64,000 nt of DNA from Adiantum capillus-veneris (GCA_014529385.2 CM043956.1:93035721-93099720); one strand, 5' to 3'; shown: positions 43,771 through 57,285, counted from the stretch's first letter. Numbers and translations are program-made. Notes: generated by a model from the letters alone, not told the origin.

Positions 43771-44701
43771 TACTACAAACTTACTTTTATTGCACCCATA
43801 CTGTGTGCGTGTATTATTGTGTGTATTATCGGGATGTGAGCACTGTGTGGTGTCTCACCATCTGGATCATTGTGGATGTGATCTTGCACTATGGCCTCCT
43901 CAAGTGTTTTGGGGTCCTAAGTCTTGACGTGCTTCTTAAGCTCTAGTGTCAGACCGTGGATAAACCCACGCACTTGCTGAAATGTATCCAACCCTTCCAG
44001 CTTGAGGATGACATCCTCGTAGTGCGAGATATACTCCAACAATGATTTATGTTGTCACATGAAACACTTGTCCCAAGACGACCAATTTCTATTTGCCTCA
44101 TTTGTTGGGAGAAATTCTTTTCTAAATATAGCCTCGAAGGCTACCCAAGTATATGGTATGATGTTCTTCTCCTTGAGAGACACCCACCATTTATAGGCCT
44201 TGCCTTCTAAAGTCAGACTTGTATGCAATGCCGTGAATGCATCCAAAGTGCACCAGAGATCATGAATTCCTTCCCACTTGCTAAGAAAGATACTCACCGC
44301 ATCTTTACTATGTTCTCGTTCCTCTCCCTTAAAGGTGGATGGTTTTGTACTTCTCAACAAATCAACCATCTCCTTTTGAGTGAGAGAGTGCAGAGAAACC
44401 GGAGGGGCACCTCGTCCTTGACCGTCCTGATCAGATACGTGCTCATGCATGTGTGTATCAATAGGGCCCTTGGCTTGCTGTTGCATAAATTGCACCACTA
44501 AAGTGGTTAATTTAGTAACATTTTAATTTAAAGATGACAAATTCTTTTCCATTATAGACATGCATGCTTGAAATTCTTGATTATCAACAATTTGTACGTA
44601 TCATCTCCTCCCATAGCTTCCCATTCACCCTCTGTGAGAGTATCCGATCGTGAGCCATCATTGGGAAGAGTGGACGTATTGTGTTTGAAATCCAAATCCA
44701 T
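43771..44701 (-). pseudogene. LTR-retrotransposon gag, decayed
   Basis: From ATG (complement at 44699-44701, MDLDFKHNTSTLPNDGSRSD) the frame reaches, after a frameshift, SIMEKNLSSLN and then the open part 44055-44498. This has TFKGEEREHSKDAVSIFLSK, the capsid core 'LTLEGKAYKWWVSLKEKN' and WVAFEAIFRKEFLP. Past a stop it continues 'LLEYISHYEDVILKLEGLD' and 'GFIHGLTLELKKHVK', as in other gags. It assembles the particle in a live element; here stops disable it. Related in layout to the gag at 23340-24380. Confidence 0.75.
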
Positions 44702-45227
44702 GGCAACTTTGTGCCGTGCTAGAAAGACAAAGAAGAATACCTGGATTTCAAAAATCTTGTAGCGTACTATGTATCACACGTGCCAATAATTAACTGTGCT
44801 AATTATGCCCACAATCCCAATTGAGAGATGTATGGTTGCCAAAAAACCAAGCCGTGCTTGGACTTGTGAATGTTCAAACCGGAATTCCAGGCAGTGCTTG
44901 GATCATTGAATGTTTGAAAGCTCCAAGTCACTTCTTGTTGTCAAAATTTGTTGGCCTTTCCAATTGGGAGATACTTGTCAAAAAAGACCTTGTCAATTTC
45001 GCGCATTAAACCCGAAAGAAATTCGTAGGACTTTGCTCCATCAAGCTACCACTCAACAAGATTGCTCTCCAAGAATCCGAGATTATTGCTTGAAAATTTT
45101 GTAAATGTATGCTTTGAAAATTTTGCACTATAGCTATGCCCCTGATTTTCTACAATTTCAGCAAGTCAGTTGCTTGCCGAAAATTTGTCGAGATGTGGGC
45201 TTGAAGTTTCTCCAAGGCCCCGATGAG

Positions 45228-45228
<1 letters not shown>

Positions 45229-45256
<28 letters not shown>
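45229..45256. repeat. G28 run
   Basis: An uninterrupted run of 28 G after 'gatgaga'. Confidence 0.9.
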
Positions 45257-45258
<2 letters not shown>

Positions 45259-45367
45259 TGCGTATCCTCTCTTGGCCAATAAGTTTTCCCACCCAAGGCG
45301 CAGCTTTAGGGCTTGTGGTTGTCAAATAACACCTTGTTGCAGTGGCTATGACATGCAGGAGATGCCG

Positions 45368-45370
<3 letters not shown>

Positions 45371-45450
<80 letters not shown>
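45371..45450. repeat. GA tract
   Basis: (GA)40, about 80 bp. Confidence 0.95.
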
Positions 45451-45453
<3 letters not shown>

Positions 45454-45689
45454 CAAACACTACGGTGTGCCTCGACCTTTGGGCCTATGATGAATTTTGC
45501 TCCCCTTGGCCTCGCATTCACGTCGAGCCCTCTTGCACTCGATTCTTCTTGCCCAATCGTCTTGTCCCCTCATTAGCGACTATGCCCACAACCATTTTTG
45601 GCTTGTCTTCATCCTCAACTCCGCTCCACAACTCTCCTTAGGTGCATGCACATGCAAAATCATGGAAGAGAAGGTCACTTCTCAAAGTA

Positions 45690-45701
45690 GCTTTGATACT
45701 A
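45690..45701 (-). other. Decayed tRNA-iMet primer site
   Basis: GCTTTGATACTA differs at two positions from the complement of TGGTATCAGAGC. TGTAAAGCTCTAGG follows at 45703, placed like the LTR start at 24793. It probably belongs to the gag at 43771-44701. Confidence 0.5.
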
Positions 45702-46267
45702 GTGTAAAGCTCTAGGATTGCGTTTTCTTGATCCTCCACCCAACCTCCTTTTATATCCCTTGGTCTAGGATATCGTCTTCATTGGCAGCCAGCCCTTGGC
45801 CTAGTTGTGGTCTTCCAGGGTGGCCGTTGGCCTGGCATTACAATTTACGTGATCATATTTAAGATGATGAATGGTGATCTGACAACCCACAAAAAGCACA
45901 CTAAATTATTATTTTTTCCGGGGTGGACCTGCTAGGATATGGCAAAAACCAACTAATGGGCCCACTAGGATATGGGAAAAAGCCTAGTGGGACTACCGGT
46001 TTCGGTGGTTTTTGCAGGTTAATAGAAAGGTCACGTTAATATTTAATGTGATCATGTGCTTTGAAAAGTGATCACTCAATGTTATTAACATGTTCGTGTG
46101 TTTGTGATCATGTTAATGAAATCCCTGCTTGCACCTGCTCTTTCATCCGCACTTCAAATGGACTGACCAAGCTGTGGTGCATTGTTGAAGTTCATACCCA
46201 GCCAAAGATCCTAATCAACGGAATTACAACGAGATGCATGGTTTTTTGGCAGTGACGAAGATGCTGG

Positions 46268-46374
<107 letters not shown>

Positions 46375-46379
46375 GGAAG

Positions 46380-47618
46380 CCCGTGGATGGGAGGCTGTGA
46401 GCATGAGCGTGCATTTGGCAGGGCAAAGGAGGTTTGTTGTGTTCTTAGAGTTGCGACAGCTCTTTGGGGTGTCCCCCGTACTGTAAATGCGTCTACTTGC
46501 ATCTAGCTCTTGTTAAATCACACTAGGCTTTGTCATTAAAGGCGAGGCTCTGCTGGAGCTCTTTAGCATTACATCACAGGTGCTCTCTACATGTCCTTTA
46601 TTGTTGACCTCCAGTAGCTCTTCAACTCCCTTCTCCCTACATCTATCCACTTCGGTGCCCTCGACTCCTTGCAAGCCAAGTATAATAATCTTGAATTGCT
46701 ATTGGGGGTCCCATTGTTGCATAGCTCCAATGACCAACAAAATTATCAATTCGGAGGGATGAGCTACCCAGCCAGGGCATGGAGACACTCACACAATTAG
46801 TGAGCTAATCATGGCAACATGAATGGTTGACTCTATGAGGTGATCTTCTTGGCCTATGGAGGAGCTAAGTCACAATGATGGGCAATCTCCACATCCACTT
46901 CCCTTCACCTCCAATCAACCCAATCACACACACTAACAATTGCAAGACGCACACAACACTAATCCTATCATGCAACACACTAATTGAAAGCACACACACA
47001 TAGATCTAATGAGCACCACACTCCAATCAAACCTACATGCACACACAAGCAAGAGAGGGCAATCACACAAGATTAAAGAGGGATTAACCACTAATTAGTT
47101 ACGATCTAGCTAATCTAAACATCATAGGCAATCATAAGAAGCATGAGAGAGGCATAGCGAAAGAGAATTAAGCATTGATTAGTGTTACCAAGTCACATGA
47201 GCAAGGAGAAGCTCAACTCCATAGCCACACACCTCAAGAGCTCTCACCAAAGAGTGCTCTCAACAAATGAGCTTGAGAACCCTAATTTCTTTTACACACT
47301 GCCTTATGTACCTAGGGTAAAAATATGCAATGTTCGGGCACCCAAGGACCTTAGGAGTCCAGCACTTACTGAATCTGCTACCTAGGCACACTAACTGACC
47401 TGTTATTTACAGCTTGGAACTCCCATTGAGCCCGTAACACATTAAAATATTACAATGGCTTGAAATAAATTGGGAATTTACAATACATGACCATTTTGGG
47501 AAAACGTGAAAAATGTGTAATTGCAATCTTCACTTCTTCTTTGTATTCATCCTTGATGTGCATCCGTACATCTTGGGTATTTAGCAGCTTTTGTTAACTC
47601 ACGTTGACTCAATTAACA
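46380..47618. other. Non-coding, probably containing a minus-strand 3' LTR
   Basis: No gene. The sequence ends ttgactcaattaaCA (47618) beside a polypyrimidine run ttccccctttctga (47619-47632). On the minus strand that run is a polypurine tract followed by TGTTAATTGAGTC, so an LTR probably occupies the right part of this region. The left boundary is unknown. Confidence 0.45.
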
Positions 47619-47632
47619 TTCCCCCTTTCTGA

Positions 47633-49270
47633 TTTTAGTGCTTGTCCTCGGGCACTATTGAATAGTGCCTGTGGAGGCTGTGGAAGGTTTTTGATTGGTC
47701 TTTCATGGGCTAATTGTATTCATTTAGCATTGAATTTGTTGATGAGGTTCAATTTGTTGCAGCATCTATATTGGTCCGAATATGTCTGATGTGAGAGATG
47801 ATGTTGCATTTGTCCGTTGTAATAGCATAATGATGAGGTTGATGTTTATTTATGAAAATTATGTACAAGAGAAGTAGAATGATGAGGTTCTAAATTAGGG
47901 TCTAATACCTGGATGACCAAAGGAAAAAAACCTAGTGAAAAAAAAGTGTCTTTGGGATACGCGTGTTATTGGAGTACTTATTAGCATGGCAAATATTAAT
48001 AAAATACTTGAGGGATTATTTGCTGATAGATATGGAATTAAAAAGGCAGCAAATATGAAGGTTAGCATGATGGAACATTGGTCTTCCTATTGTAGTCCCC
48101 TCAAGGTGCATAGATGGAAGCAAAAAAGAGTGTTTAATGCATATATCCAATGATAGGACATCCTATTTATGCATACACAAAAATGCATGGAAAACAATAT
48201 GCTGTGCAAGAAGGAATTTGAGGGGTTCTTCAGAAAGATGGTGTAGCTATAAAAGAATATGACATGGCTTTGCAAGCTGGATCCCCTTTAAGAATGGTTT
48301 TTGTTGACAAGGATATGTGCTTTCATCTTACTGTGCACTATACATGAGTGTTGGACTCTACGACACTCCACCAATTGTAAATTAATAGACTTCGACTCTT
48401 ATGCTCATCTCATCCAGCATGAGCGACACGACTTAGATATGCTCAACTCTTCCAGCTTGAGCTTAAGCCTAATAACTACGACTCTTAGCACAAAGTTTAG
48501 TATGACATGAAGCTTTGGGACTAATGCTTTGCTTATTTTATAGCTCAGCAGCCTGACTCTGACTATACCAAAGAGTGTTTTTTGCACCCTGACAACTTGA
48601 CGTTTTACATTCTTGTTATTACTACAAACATTTCTTCACGTAAAAGTAAGCTTGAATCCTAAAAAAGAGGATTAGTGAAGGACCAAGTTGGCATTGAAGG
48701 TTTCTTTTGCCATACCTATTTTATCATCTTTGAATCTGCATTTGTGTTTATTGGGTTGTCCTTCTTTGACTGTGAAGACTCCATTATCTGTTTGATTCTC
48801 CAATTAGGCATGTTGATGGGAGTCTTTGATGTTGTTGTAGGCCTTTGTTGGCTGTTGGCATGTGGCTTTTGACTAGGAGCATTGGAAGACTTAGGAACCC
48901 AAATCTCTTGATGACCTTTGTATCTCCATTGTTGACTTTTCTTAGCTCTAGATTTTCTTGACTTCTTGAGATCTTTATGCAGGTCTGGTGTTGTTGCAGT
49001 TGGCTTGTAGTTGACTGGTAGCCAAATCTTTGTACACCCTGTGTAGAATTCTTGTCTAACAGTCTAACAGAACATTCTTTGAGATCCCTCTTTGTTCTGT
49101 ATCCTCTTGTGAGCTGTGGTAAACTTTAGATTCTTTTGATGTTGTTCTGTTGTATACCTACTGCTTAGGTATCCTAGAATATTGTCGAGGTTGATACCTT
49201 GTGGGCCTTCTTTCTTGGGAGGGACTTGACATTACTTCATATGCCCTTAGCTGAGGTTTTGGCACCATAT
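47633..49270. other. No supported gene
   Basis: A plus-strand frame at 47935-48153 is short and unrecognised. The interval would be the internal 3' region of the minus-strand element below, but no RT or integrase motif is visible. Confidence 0.4.
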
Positions 49271-52200
49271 CTATCTGTTACCTCCATAGTACTCCTGTTC
49301 TTTTAAGCTACATTGTGATGCTATCCATCCCATGTGTTTGTCTTTTTGTGTTGATTTCTCGTCCTTAATCCAAACCGGATCATTGACTTTGACTAAATTG
49401 CTCTGAACAAACACTTTCTTGAATTTCTTTTGCTTTGTTGAGTTCTTTGGCTGAAATATCTTTGCTTTTTTAGGTGTCTCCTCAGAGGTTTCAGTTGGGT
49501 CAGCAATTGACTTGAAGTTTTGAAAGCCTGACTTGCTTGAAGAAGTATCTGATCCACGAGGTTTCTTTAATGTAGAGGCATATGATGTCACACCTTCTTT
49601 GCTAATCGATGGAAATTCCACTTTAGCTTTACCTTTGTCTGCAAGACTTATCTTTGATTCTTATGACTTTTGCAACTCTAAATCTAGCATTAACGGTATG
49701 TGTAAATGTTGTGGGCTACCTCTTGGAAAAGAGAGTATCTTTGTAGGCCTTGTGTTGGTATAGCCACTGATGTCCAAGGATGACATCTTCATGCACGTCT
49801 TTTGAAGACTTCACCTGAAACTTACTTGCTCTTCATGATTTTGGATGCTAAGGGTAGCAACCATTTCTTCTTGACTTGTATACAGCCTTACCCATGATCT
49901 CTTTGTTACCTCGCTTTCTGTGAGCAATCTCTAGAATATTTTGGATGTTGTCTGTAACCATATTGCAATTTGCTTCTTTATCTAGTAGAGCATTGCATCT
50001 GACACTTGCTCCTTTTGTACTGCTGAGAACTATAGCTATTCTCATTGTTGGCTCTATTGAAGATTTTCGTCCCGCTCTTTCCATGGTCTCATCTTGATCT
50101 AGATTCTAAATGTGTCTCTATGGAGGGTGGCTTGAGACTATGATTTCCAACCTAAATTTCATCAGCTGGTTTAGTTTGCAATGAGTGATTGATCTTTAAA
50201 CTTCCTATTGCTTCTTGGTTGTTTACAACCTCGTTCATCTTAACTTCTGGCTTTGGTGGCATTCTTTGCTCAATATCTTTCGTGGTTGCTCTTTCCTCTG
50301 TTTGATCTATTGCTATTGCCTAATTTGCTTTAAGCTCTTCTGAAGTTTTGATTGATGGAGATGAATCATCTTCAATAAGATCTACTATGATATAAGTCTC
50401 CATTTTAAATGTTCTTGAGGACCTTGTGTTGTCGTTCGCACATGACCATTCTTGGTCTTCGTTCTTTGTTGTCTCTGAAGACTGCATCTTCATTGAATTA
50501 TGTATCTCTAACATCTTTTGGGCCATTGGCATTCCCATTATGATGTTGTCTGGCATATCTTTTGTTGTGATCACGTGAAATTGATCTATGATAATCTGTG
50601 AACTTACTTCAATGGTGGTGGAGATGATTCTCCAACATTCTGCTCGTTTGTTTCCTGATATGCTCACACATTCAGGAGCATCTTCCAGCTGTGGTTGGCC
50701 ACATCTTTTTCAAGTGCAAAAGGACATGAGGTTCTTATCTAGTTGAACATCTAAATTTACTTCTTTTGACAGTTTTTCTTTGTTCTCACCAACAATGTTG
50801 CACTATCGTCTTAGGATTTGTGTCTGAATTGACTGCTTTTGTTGTGGTAGCGTCCTTTGGTTGATATTTATCTGCATATTCTTTGCTTTGATCACCTGCT
50901 TCCATTGATGTCGAATCCATTGGCTGTAATATTGCACCTTTTGGTTGCAATTGATGAGCATTGTCCACCTGCATCTGAGTAACCCTTGATCTTAGAAGAT
51001 CCATTGTACTTTCTGGTAGAATCTGTCTCTTTGGAGAAGATTTCGGTGGTGACATTTGTGTAGCTTTCTGGACTTTAGCTTCCGTTGATTTTGACTTTTA
51101 TGTTTCTTGTTCTGGCAGCTTGAGGCTTTGCACCATAATTAGATAGTCTTTGACTTCAGTTGGACCATCCATAGGGGTTTGTATAAGGTCATGAACTTGC
51201 TGGTATTCATTACCATGTGTATCTTGATATGCATATGTGACCTTGGTCACATGTAACCATTTGAACACATTGAATATGTTGGCTTTTGGCTTTGACTTGT
51301 GGAGATCAACTAAAACTTTTGTCCTTGATGATCTTTATAGAAGCATTTGTCTGTAGATTCTGATGGAATCTCGGTCAATTGAAAACTTCCAACAACCATA
51401 TGATCTTTCAATGGTTTTTGCTTTGAAGGAGTTTGTTGGCTACAAGCCCTAGAGCTTCTAACTGGTGTAGCATTTCTTGGTACATCAACTGATTTTGATG
51501 GATTTACACCTCCCCCCTTCCTAGGGTGATCACTATAGCTTGCTTCATTGTAAGAGTTCAAAATTGTTTGTCTTTGGTTTAGTCTCACCTTTTGGGATTG
51601 TGAAGGTACACTTTAGGTGTAGCACTATTGATGTTTGGCATATGTAAACCTTCTACTTAGTTTCCTATGTATCTCCGTGAAACATGACAAATTATTCCTC
51701 AAGTCAAGCTATAAATAGCATTATCTTTGCCCTGAATTGTCTATCCCATGGGTCTCCTATGATATATGTTAGAAAATATGACGTAGCTAAGTAGATAATT
51801 GAGTAGATTACTTAATGGAGAGAGATAATTTTCACACACAAGAGATTGCAGAGTAGAGAGAGAGAGAGAGAGAGTACACACAATATACATGGTTCACCCA
51901 ATGTGGGCTACGTCCACAAGAAAGCATCCACTCAATGGCTTTAGTACTTCAAAACAAGAAGTAGGTTACAAAAGGATTATACCCTTTTGGAGCTCCCCCT
52001 TTGCTTCACTCTCACCACCTCACACCCACCTTGTTGCATCAACTTCACACTATCAAATGTGTAGAAATGGCCTCCTTTTATGGGCCAAAAGGGTTGTCCT
52101 CTCTCATGAGAAGTAACCCTCTCTCATGAGAGGTAACCTTGTGTAGCCGCTCTTGTGTAGATAAGTCCAAATCGGACCCTCCAATCCTCCCATGTGTGGC

Positions 52201-53807
52201 CGTCCTTAAGAAGACAAGTCCGCTTTTGATTTTGGTCACCGGCCATTGAATTCTGACCACCGGCCAACCGACCGGTCGTTTGCCGACCACTTTTCGGCCG
52301 CCATTCATCATAATATTCCGGCAAAAAGGAATATTCTGGCGAGTGATTTTATTTTTCGGTGCGCAATGTCTTCTTCTCATAATGGGGGCCTTAAAAATGT
52401 GCGTTTTTAACACAAAAAATTACAAGGGGTAAATCAAGCTCCATACTTAACAATATGAGCTTCTGTGGTTTCAGGACCCAAGGCACCATATATGCTAGAC
52501 TCTCGTCTATATCTACGACTGTTTTGGTCAAAGTATATGCTCGTTTGGTCACAACATTGAGGCTTGATTTCCGATGGAGGAGAGTTTGGCTCTGAATAGA
52601 TTTCGGGGTTCACTCGGGTAATATCCTTCATCTCTAGAGAGGATAGGCTATAATAGATTATTTCCTCTGAAATGAACCATCCTTTCTGATCTATCACTGG
52701 ACGTACTTCTATGAGCTGGTATGTAGGCCATTCAAACACTGGTAGATCCTTTTTATAAAGTTGCCCTTTTTGGTCTACATAGTGTGCATATGAATTATGT
52801 GTACCATACAATAGTAATAGCATTCTGTTTGATGTATCCCATAGACTCAAGAATGATTGCACACTTGTGGAAGTGGATGAAAAATCATTTGCAAATTTAA
52901 CAGTCTTTTCAACATTCGATGATATCTGGATACCTTGACCAAATTCATGCTGGAATTTTTTGTTCAAAGAATCAATTTTAAGCTTTTCAAGTGCTTGTGC
53001 ATCTTTATGCTGATTTTGAACTTGCAATGTTTTTACTAGTGTTTCTAATGGTAATGCAGAATCATCTAATTGCATTAAAAGTGACGAGTTAAATGCGCTT
53101 ACATCGAGATTCGTATTTCCAATTTTCTGTGTACCTTGGTTGGTGGTTCATGTGTCCTTGTTGTCTGGATTTCTTGGATAATCTTCAAAAATATGTCCAC
53201 CTTTTCGTCAACAAATTGAACAATATGCCATGACTAGTGGTATTTCATTTGGTTATGTCACGTCAAGCTCTAGCTGAGAAGTTTCTACTTCTATGCTTAC
53301 CAAGTTGTCGACATCTTCTTTCAGAACACTAAGCATCAAGCTATAGATTGCTGTATCTTGACCTTTGTACTGATTTTGGCTCGATTCTCCAATAAGACTG
53401 GCTTTTATTGATTGATTTGTCACCGGATCTTGCAATTCTGGTTCTCAATTATAGTCCTGACCACTGTAATCCATGTACAATGACCCTGATTGCATATGCA
53501 CCAATTGTATGTTTTGTTGGCTTGTGTTGATTTTTCGATAACCACTTGGATTGATTTTTTGTACCTCTATCTGCACTTCATCTTTGAGCTTGCAATACTT
53601 GGCTCCACTGAAGTCTATGAACATCTGGGAGTTCTCTGAATCTTGCTTTACCCTGATCAATAGGATCTTCACTCTTGTGCTGCTTTTGCTGCTCATAAGA
53701 TACCTATGACCTTCTGTATCCGTGTACAAAAATTTATCCCCATTGTAGCCATATAGCTGTAAAATTTTCTCTGTTGCACTTGAACTCTCCGCTCGATTTG
53801 AGTCCAT
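49271..53807 (-). pseudogene. Decayed retroelement-like polyprotein of unknown lineage
   Basis: Minus-strand frames share one direction. 53445-53807 starts MDSNRAESSSATEKILQLYG and carries recurring [YF]-x-D-x2-G-x2-Y phrases (YTDTEGHRY, FIDFSGAKY, YMDYSGQDY). About 53170-53225 has a zinc-knuckle-like CSIC...GGHIFEDY with the last Cys replaced. 52434-53075 has YVDQKGQLY and YFDQNSRRY. After a solo LTR come 51310-51588 and 50786-51055, both polar. 50320-50667 has MPDNIIMGMPMAQKM, like the retropepsin flap-to-C-terminal region. 49848-50084 has ALLDKEANCNMVTD, like the protease active site with DTG lost. Many stops. No RT is seen. It may be a non-autonomous LTR element or a pararetrovirus remnant; I cannot decide. 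Confidence 0.4.
51768..52452. mobile_element. Solo LTR, second copy
   Basis: 685 bp, TGTTAGAAAATATGACG ... ccatacttaaCA, related to 31984-32768 but shorter in its middle. Flanks atata / atatg share ATAT, an imperfect TSD. It interrupts the minus-strand polyprotein remnant. Both copies contain ccaatgtgggctacgtccac and a run of cggccaccgg-type phrases. Confidence 0.85.
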
Positions 53808-54129
53808 GTTAGCTGGTTCTGTTAAAACTGTCTCCTAGTAGATTTTGGTATCAATTAGCAAAATTTCTGCGCTCGTACTAGTCTAATCTGTAATCACATG
53901 TGAATTATACCCTCGTTCTTCCGATTAGAAGCTCAATTTGCATGCTTGATTTTGACAACTTTAAAAAAAAATTGCCGCTCACGGCTTCGAGTTGGTCTTC
54001 TTGCTCGCTATTTTCGTTCGTTTTTCTACTGATCTCGTTCGCTTTGTGGTGTATAATTTTTCAGGCTCAACTTGCTCGCTTTTGGGCGGTGTAATTTTTT
54101 CAACCTTGCTTTCTGAAATTTGATTTTTT

Positions 54130-54510
54130 AAAATTATTTTTATCCTCCCTCTTTTCTTATTCTTTTTCGACTCTTCTCGTTTTATTTTTATTATTTTTTC
54201 ATAAAATTTTGAATTTTCTAATTTTTTGATAATTTCATGATTTTTTCAATATTTTTTTAGAAAAGTTTTGATTTTTAATATTTTTGGTGAATTTCATATT
54301 TTTTTGAATTTTTTGAAGGTTTTATGAATATCTTTGATTTATTGTGATTTTTTTTCAATTTTTGAATTCTTATGAATTTTTTGTGAATTTTCTATATTTT
54401 TAATGAATTTTTTGTGTTTTTTTTCTAATGAGGTTTTTTTTAATTTTAATGAATTTTTTGTGAGTTTTTCTAATTTTCGTGATTTTCTAATCCTTATTAT
54501 GATTTTTTTA
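54130..54510. repeat. T-rich low-complexity tract
   Basis: Long runs of 'gaattttttgtgaatttt'-like sequence; no gene. Confidence 0.8.
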
Positions 54511-54511
54511 T

Positions 54512-54996
54512 GGAAAAATTACCAAAATACCCCTCTAATTTGAGGAAATTCCCAAAATACCCCTCAAATTTCAAAAATTCCCAAAATGCCCTCGATATTT
54601 TGTCATAAATTTCGAAAATGCCCTTCAAATTTTCCAAAATTCCCAAAATACCCCTGGTTGTGAGACTAAATTTCTCGAAAAATAATTTTTTTTGTAGGTT
54701 TTCACAAGAAGAGTGATTGTCTATCATACAAGATGCTAAAACTACAATTTGAGTCGGTTACGTAGGCTTTGGAGATGAATTGCTTCATTATTTTTAGACA
54801 TAATTGCCTTTTTTGCGATGGTAACTGGTGACAAAATACATGTTGAGCACTCAAAATACATGCTGAGCACTCAAAAGCGAATCTCAATTGTCAAAAACGA
54901 ATTAAGATTAGAAAATCTTGAACATTCCAACCAAAATAGATACAAGGGTATTTTGGGAATTTCCTCAAATTAGAGGGGTATTTTGGTAATTTTCCC
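54512..54996. mobile_element. MITE with about 50-bp terminal inverted repeats
   Basis: The left end (54512-54563) contains ggaaaaattaccaaaatacc and ctaatttgaggaaattccca. The complement of the right end (54945-54996) is nearly identical, with one visible mismatch near the tip. The left arm is followed by further degenerate 'aattcccaaaatgccc' repeats. About 485 bp, no coding capacity. The TIR style recalls Mutator-like MITEs, but a 9-bp TSD is not clear. Confidence 0.8.
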
Positions 54997-55373
54997 ATTT
55001 TGTGGATTTTTTAACTATTATACAAATAAATGAAATGAAAGTGAGAAAAAAAAGAAAATGAAATCGAAATGAAATGTAAAGGGAAAAAATGAAATTGAAT
55101 TGAAATGAAATGAATTTTTTTTTAAAATGAAAACGAAATGAAATTAAAATTGAAATGAATAAAACACAAAAGTTAATGATACAAAAAAATAACAAAAAGA
55201 CAAAAGGCTCTGAGCATGCGCGTTCACGAAAGAGAAAGAGAGAAAGAAGACATAGGAGGTTCCTTTTTGGCCTACCCAAAGGGCAAAGGCTATAGAGATG
55301 CCTTCTCTTTTTGCTGACTAAAATAGAAAAAAGATTGAGTTGTATTTTCAAGCATTTTTTGATAGGCCAAAAA

Positions 55374-55531
55374 TGCTGATTGGTTGAAATAAGATAGTGG
55401 TCACTCATTTAAATGAAAAGTGTGTAAGTCTAATGATGGACATGTCTAATGATGCTGATTGGTTGAAATAAGATAGTGGTCACTCATTTAAATGAAGAGT
55501 GTGTAAGTCTAATGATTGAAATATGAGATGC
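55374..55531. repeat. 79-bp tandem duplication
   Basis: tgctgattggttgaaataag ... gtgtgtaagtctaatgat occurs at 55374 and 55453 with one or two differences. Confidence 0.9.
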
Positions 55532-56678
55532 TCATTTATCAAGAAAAAGATTTTGGGTTGCCTTTGAAAGAATGAAACGTTGAGAGTCTTAGAGTTTAAA
55601 TGATAAAGCGTTAGAGGCTCTACAAATCCCAAGAGTCACCTTTTCATTTTGAGAAGTTATTTCACCCCTTGAAATGAAACTTGAGGTGATAAACTAAAGT
55701 TGTCATTTTTGTTAGTTCAAACTTTAACGAAGGGTATAGCTTTAATCTTTAGTTCAAACTTTAAGAAGGATCTATCCTTTAGAGCTTTAGAGCTTTAATC
55801 TTTTAGAGATTTTTTATTGTTATTTTTAGAGATTATGATGTAGAACCTTTAAAGTAAGGTCTTCAATGATTCAATGAGGACCTATAGTTTTTTTTTTTTA
55901 AATGTAAGGCTTTGAATTAAAGAAAGTGAAAAGGTTACATGGACCCACAAGTATGGGAAGGGTCACCCCGAGACGCTAGAGTTTTAGAACTTAGAACTTT
56001 AGAGCTTTTAAAGTGGGATTTACAGCTTAGGGATCTAGAGTTTTAAACTTGTAAAAGAGGCTCTAGAGCTTAAAGATATAGAATTTTTAATGTGGGGTCT
56101 AGAGCATAGTGCTCTAAAGCTTAGGGTGTAGAGCTTAAGGGTGCTTTTTTAATGCGCCACGAAGCGCGAGAGAGCGTCGACAGCGGAAGAAGAAGGTAAA
56201 AGAGGATTATTTTAACGTCGTAGGAAACTATCCCAAGAGACTGTAAAGATCTATCTGGCGAAGAAAGTTCATGCGCCGAAAGGCACGCTCGAGAATCGAA
56301 AAACCCGAATTTAGTCCGACAAATAACCGAAACGCTAAAAATCACCCGATAATTAAAAAATCGCTAAAAGAATCCTAGAAATCTTAGAAAACCATCGACA
56401 AACACTTTCGACACGCATAAGCACACAGTTTTTACCTAAAATGCCAAATTCGACAAAATCGTCAACCCCCTTCGAAAATAGTAAAACGCTCAAAATTTAA
56501 CGAACAAAAGCCCAAATGTGTTTGAAATCAAGCCGTAAACACACATTCAAAATAGCTCGTAAAGATCGCAAAATATCAAATTTTTATAGAATTAAAAAAA
56601 AATGCAAAAAATTACCAAAATTTTACAAAAATTATATCTAAAAATTTCTAAAAATTCTCCACACATAGGGGATTAATT
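55532..56678. other. No gene seen
   Basis: AT-rich, with loose 'tagagcttta' repetition at about 55740-56130, and no recognisable feature. Confidence 0.45.
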
Positions 56679-56991
56679 GTTAACCCTCACGGCTCACAGA
56701 TACCATATCACCTACGATGGATGTTGTATTATTTACTTGGTAGAGTCAGGTACTGGGCTTGTCAGTCCAATAGGAAAAGGGTAAGAGTGATCGTCGATGA
56801 GAGGCGCACTCTAACTGGAACATTCAAGGGATTAGTTGACTAAGCATGGGCGCCCAAGTGTGAATGGGGTGAGCTCATATAAAAGTCAACTAAACCTAAA
56901 ATTCACTCATTCTCTCATTTGTGCAATTGAAGAGTGCTCTTGCTCCATCTCCATCTTCTTCTTCTTCTTCTCTTTGTGTGTGTGTGTATAC

Positions 56992-57028
<37 letters not shown>

Positions 57029-57264
57029 CGATCGAGCATTGCGACGACACGACGGCAGCGAGGCGGTTGAGCGCGGCATAGCAGCGTCTCCCTCTTCTTC
57101 GCGGCGAGGAATCCTCCACGAAGCAAGCGTAGAGCGGTGAGTAACACATCATCGTCATCTTTGAGCTTACTAGTTTAGGCTTGTTGTGTGCTTGGAGCCA
57201 TTTGTGGCTCGCACGCGGTGTATCCGCAAGTTCCTTGCATTGACACGTGCGACTTATGCGCACA
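56679..57264 (+). repeat. Probable 5' LTR of a plus-strand Ty3 element
   Basis: It ends gcgCACA at 57264, four bases before a tRNA-Asp-type primer site. The start TGTTAACCCTCACGG at 56679 is a guess. It contains GT and GA microsatellites (56975-56988, 56994-57027). The other LTR is not identified. Confidence 0.5.
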
Positions 57265-57268
57265 TTTT

Positions 57269-57285
57269 TGGCGCCGCTGCTGGGA
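57269..57285 (+). other. Primer binding site, tRNA-Asp type
   Basis: TGGCGCCGCTGCTGGGA closely resembles the plant Ty3 primer site complementary to the 3' end of tRNA-Asp. It lies directly after the LTR end. Confidence 0.75.

Noticed and set aside
43742-43927. Plus-strand frame with Cys-rich peptide
   Set aside because: It is the antisense shadow of the decayed gag region downstream of 44055.
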